Positions 22,668 through 25,260 of a stretch of 25,260 bases of DNA are shown in pieces (within the stretch, counting starts at the first letter, position 1; the number at the start of each line of letters is the position of its first letter). A program made the translations under genes and the position numbers. The notes beneath the pieces were generated by a model. It saw only the letters and a list, made by a program, of their open reading frames with translations. It made no database searches and was not told the origin of the DNA. The stretch spans positions 1-25,260 of IMG/VR virus record IMGVR_UViG_3300022562_000435, one strand, 5' to 3'. The stretch is from a virus.

Positions 22668-23438
22668 ATGACCGCATCTAGATTACGTTTAGAAAACGCT
22701 TCAATTTTCAATTTTATGAAATATGAGATCATCAGCCCAGCGTTCTCTGAATTGAGTTCGGTGGAAGATCTTGTCTATGATAGTAATCTAGCAGCCTATG
22801 TTGCTCAAAGTGCAATGGACCCTAGCCCAACCTCGGAAGGTCGCGGTTGGGTATTTTTTGATGACGCAACCGTAAATAGTCGTATTATTGTTGATACGAA
22901 CAGTGAACAGACTACCAAAGTCGTTGTGACTGGGGCATCAACTTACACAGTAAACTATCTCAATGGGTCTATAAAGAACCCAGATACAACACCAACCTCT
23001 GTACAATATTATTGGAATTATGTCTCTGTATTGCCTAGTTGGCCAGGGACTACCCCTCCCCCACTTCCTTTTGTTTATATGGGTATTGATGCCAATAGAA
23101 AAGAAGGTTTCCAATTAGGCGGCGGCGTACGCAATTTGAGGACAGTCAGTTTTGATATTTTTGCTACTACAGCATCAGAGCGAGACGATATTGCTGACGT
23201 TGTTCACTCAGCGTTGTTCAACCGTACTATCACCATCAGAGATTTCAGCGGGGGAGGCTACCTAAACTACGATGGAACATTCAATTCCTCCGTATCCATC
23301 CCCCCTCCCAATTTAGGTAATCTTATATTCTTAGATGTAACAATGAAGAACATCCACGTAGCCGGCGAATGGACGGATCTACACAAGTATCGAAGCTTAG
23401 TATCGGGTACCTACGAGTCTCTAGTAGACTCTAGTTAA
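22668..23438 (+). CDS. Probable tail-completion / tail-terminator-like protein
   Basis: A 256-residue protein directly upstream of the tail tube candidate. The N-terminal ~115 residues form a beta-rich domain (VVVTGASTYTVNYLNGSIKN). The second half contains FDIFATTASERDDIADVVHSAL (in parts, ~170-191), ITIRDFSGGGYLNYDGTF and a final IFLDVTMKNIHV strand. A segment in which an ER-containing helix is followed by short strands is common in phage tail-completion proteins, which cap the tail tube and contact the neck. The ribosome site is GGGTGG. A 186-base gap follows the gene. The call is moderate; a neck protein of another type is possible. Confidence 0.55.
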   Translation: MTASRLRLENASIFNFMKYEIISPAFSELSSVEDLVYDSNLAAYVAQSAMDPSPTSEGRGWVFFDDATVNSRIIVDTNSEQTTKVVVTGASTYTVNYLNGSIKNPDTTPTSVQYYWNYVSVLPSWPGTTPPPLPFVYMGIDANRKEGFQLGGGVRNLRTVSFDIFATTASERDDIADVVHSALFNRTITIRDFSGGGYLNYDGTFNSSVSIPPPNLGNLIFLDVTMKNIHVAGEWTDLHKYRSLVSGTYESLVDSS

Positions 23439-23439
23439 G

Positions 23440-23466
23440 GTGAACATACCTACCCCTTATGTTCAC
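23440..23466 (+). terminator. 9-bp hairpin in the gap before the tail tube gene
   Basis: The arms GTGAACATA (23440-23448) and TATGTTCAC (23458-23466) are exact reverse complements around a C-rich 9-base loop. There is no following T-run. It starts just after the stop of the upstream gene and could be a weak terminator, an mRNA-end stabiliser, or a structure controlling the small reading frame that begins in its right arm. Confidence 0.45.
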
Positions 23467-23578
23467 AATGGCTATGTGGTACCAGGACTGCGGTCACATG
23501 CAAATATATTTTAGGAAATTAACGGCATGGTTAGGAATGGATTTACCTATAGTGCGGGTGGTAGACGCCCAACAATAG
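23459..23578 (+). CDS. Possible 36-39 residue small protein
   Basis: Inside the 186-base gap an open frame runs from ATG 23459 (or ATG 23468) to TAG 23576-23578. It encodes a peptide with MWYQDCGHMQIYFRKL followed by TAWLGMDLPIVRVVDAQQ. The composition looks protein-like, including an amphipathic helix candidate. However, no good ribosome site precedes either ATG, and the first ATG lies in the right arm of a 9-bp hairpin. It may be a real tiny gene, a decayed fragment, or chance. The remaining gap, 23579-23624, holds only A+T-rich sequence and the AGGAGG site of the next gene. Confidence 0.25.
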   Translation: MFTMAMWYQDCGHMQIYFRKLTAWLGMDLPIVRVVDAQQ

Positions 23579-23624
23579 TTTAGTATTTTATTACATACTG
23601 TTATAGTTTAGGAGGAAACACACA

Positions 23625-25235
23625 ATGACATCTAGACGAAATAGAATTATCTATGCGAGCCAGAGTGTTATTGTCGAAGGTGATTACCTCTACAGAGTTC
23701 AGACCCTTGGGTCAACTACCACGTTCACTTCAAACGATGTGTTCGAGCTTGGTCAGTTGAGCATCATCGACATCGTTGATGACGTCCCCTCTGTAGCAAT
23801 TACCCTCGATACAAATGACTGGGGCTCAATTGACACTATCGCCTCTCTGGGAAGTGTAGATAAGTCTGGATTCGGTTCTACGGCGGTTGACGGAAACGCT
23901 AACCTTACGGTAGTTAGTGGTACGGTAGAGATTTCTTACTACCATGGTGTTGCTTTGGCGAACTTCGGCCAGCAATCAAGTTTCGACTTGTGGGCCCCTG
24001 TTCAGTCTGAGGCAGACCTTGGTACGGCCAATGATAACATTGACCAGACCTTGTACCTGCCTAACTGCTTCGTCAACAGCATTGAATTCGGATATTCAAC
24101 TGGCGCTAACGCTACTGAGAACTACGGTGCTGAGAGCGATAGCAAGACTTGGTTCTTGAATAGTGGGAAGTTTATTTCTCAGGAGGAGTGGGACCTAGCT
24201 GGGGGTGAGACTACGATTACCCTTGGTCTTGCTGCCGGTACACAGTCTGTAGCAACTCTTTCTGATACATCTCTTGGATTCCTGTTCTTAACAGATCTAG
24301 GAGAGCGCGCTATTCGTGTGACGACATCTGGAACCGGCGCCGAGACGTTCTATGCGGTTAACGACACGGCTGCTACAGCTACAGAGGCCTATTACAACTC
24401 TGCCACACAGGTAGTGACGCTTCCCACTGGTTTCACAGCCGTTGGTGGCGACTTGCTTACAGCTCGCTACGCAGCCGATGCGTATGCAAGTAATACCGGT
24501 GATGCTACTAGAGTTAAGGCCGGGTACTTCACTTCTCTTGTCGATGGAGACACAACCCGTCCTGAGGACGTTGGTGCTCTTCGACAAGGGCAGATTGAGA
24601 TCTACCTTGTAGATCCCGATGTAGTTGGGCCTGGAGATTCTTATGACATCGCCCTACGTCTAAGATCTGCTAGAGTTACTGCAGCTCTTACACGTGAGAC
24701 ACTTAACGAGCTAGGTCACCTTAAGCCTTATGACCGTCCGTTGACCTTCCCAGTTCAGATTACGACGGCCATTGAGACCACAGCTGGTGACCTTGAGACG
24801 TACGCACGTTTCGCTGGAAAGACAGCTGAGTATACTGCAGGTACGATTAACGATCTAGACCTCAACCACTTGTTGGTCAAGGACAACCTTATCTTGGTTG
24901 CCATGGTATACCAGCAGACGGACGAGTCCGCAGGTGGTATTGGTACCAACAGATTGGCACTAGACGTAGACATGGCGGGCACCGAGTACTTTGTACGCGG
25001 TGTTCGTTCAACCTACCCAGATCCAATCAACCCCGCGTCTCCGGTACGTGAGTACCCACTTAAGACTCTTGTTGTACCAGATCTTAAGATCACTGATGAG
25101 GGCTACACCAACTCAGTAGGTGCTAACGCGACCCAGACATTCTCATTCCGCAGCACGAACAAGCTTTTCGTTGTTAAGGGATACGTTGACATTGCAGATA
25201 TTGTAGTGTCACCTGGTTTACAGCTTAACGCATAA
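23625..25235 (+). CDS. Major tail tube protein candidate
   Basis: A 536-residue beta-rich, cysteine-poor protein with strongly biased, G+C-richer codons, like the capsid gene, so probably abundant. The N-terminal region ITLDTNDWGSID (near 59-70), after FELGQLSIIDIVDD (40-53), resembles the start of tail tube proteins. A later segment, TRETLNELGHLKPYDRPLTF (near 353-372), resembles a tail tube/sheath family motif. The middle part (~130-330) looks like an inserted beta domain, which would be exposed on the tail. It is larger than typical tube proteins (150-350 residues). No sheath gene is seen in the window, so a contractile tail cannot be decided. A strong AGGAGG site precedes the ATG. A tail sheath is the main alternative. 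Confidence 0.7.
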   Translation: MTSRRNRIIYASQSVIVEGDYLYRVQTLGSTTTFTSNDVFELGQLSIIDIVDDVPSVAITLDTNDWGSIDTIASLGSVDKSGFGSTAVDGNANLTVVSGTVEISYYHGVALANFGQQSSFDLWAPVQSEADLGTANDNIDQTLYLPNCFVNSIEFGYSTGANATENYGAESDSKTWFLNSGKFISQEEWDLAGGETTITLGLAAGTQSVATLSDTSLGFLFLTDLGERAIRVTTSGTGAETFYAVNDTAATATEAYYNSATQVVTLPTGFTAVGGDLLTARYAADAYASNTGDATRVKAGYFTSLVDGDTTRPEDVGALRQGQIEIYLVDPDVVGPGDSYDIALRLRSARVTAALTRETLNELGHLKPYDRPLTFPVQITTAIETTAGDLETYARFAGKTAEYTAGTINDLDLNHLLVKDNLILVAMVYQQTDESAGGIGTNRLALDVDMAGTEYFVRGVRSTYPDPINPASPVREYPLKTLVVPDLKITDEGYTNSVGANATQTFSFRSTNKLFVVKGYVDIADIVVSPGLQLNA

Positions 25236-25260
25236 TAATTATTTATATGTTATGCAGCCT

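Noticed and set aside
23599-23607. Extended -10-like sequence TGTTATAGT before the tail tube gene
   Set aside because: A start site seven bases downstream would fall inside the AGGAGG ribosome site and leave no usable leader; the -35 match is also poor.
1-25260. Possible alternative genetic code (stop recoding), seen in some phages
   Set aside because: TAA, TAG and TGA all end well-supported genes with the next start close behind, and no gene appears broken by in-frame stops.

Overview
The window is a contiguous piece of the late (virion morphogenesis) region of a tailed double-stranded DNA bacteriophage (Caudoviricetes). About 28 genes lie head to tail on the + strand, with short gaps or ATGA-type overlaps and mostly strong AGGAGG-type ribosome binding sites. 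TAA, TAG and TGA all serve as stops, so the standard bacterial code fits. The strong Shine-Dalgarno sequences and moderate A+T bias suit many bacterial hosts. I cannot name the host or the phage genus, and I see no integrase, repressor, tRNA or lysis gene.

Layout. (1) 1-2036: a leader, a small unknown protein, a deoxynucleoside monophosphate kinase-like protein, two small unknown proteins (one with a zinc ribbon) and a phage-encoded NusG/RfaH-like factor. (2) 2033-11329: the packaging and capsid module. It holds a candidate small-terminase-position protein, the large terminase, the portal, a probable prohead protease carrying an unusual histidine-rich insert, two small accessory genes, a coiled-coil scaffold candidate, a probable decoration protein and the major capsid protein. 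A perfect 13-bp hairpin follows the capsid gene. (3) 11407-12634: three small accessory proteins, one a membrane protein resembling DUF1360. (4) 12648-20505: an adhesin/fibre cassette. Two paralogous probable jelly-roll proteins flank five fibre-like proteins built by shuffling the same few modules, including three tandem paralogues and one 781-residue fibre with a 56-residue NPH repeat. (5) 20516-25235: connector/neck genes (adaptor-like, zinc-ribbon, two neck or tail-completion candidates) and the major tail tube protein candidate.

How it works together. TerL and portal would package DNA into a shell made of major capsid protein on the scaffold, matured by the protease and stabilised by the decoration protein. 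Neck proteins would join the head to a tail tube. The NusG-like factor sits directly upstream and could keep polymerase processive through the long late operon. The most unusual feature is the large fibre cassette lying between the capsid and connector genes. That position fits head fibres or neck/collar appendages at least as well as ordinary tail fibres. Assignments of TerL, portal, major capsid and fibres are firm or fairly firm; protease, scaffold, decoration, neck and tail tube are inferred from sequence character plus gene order.
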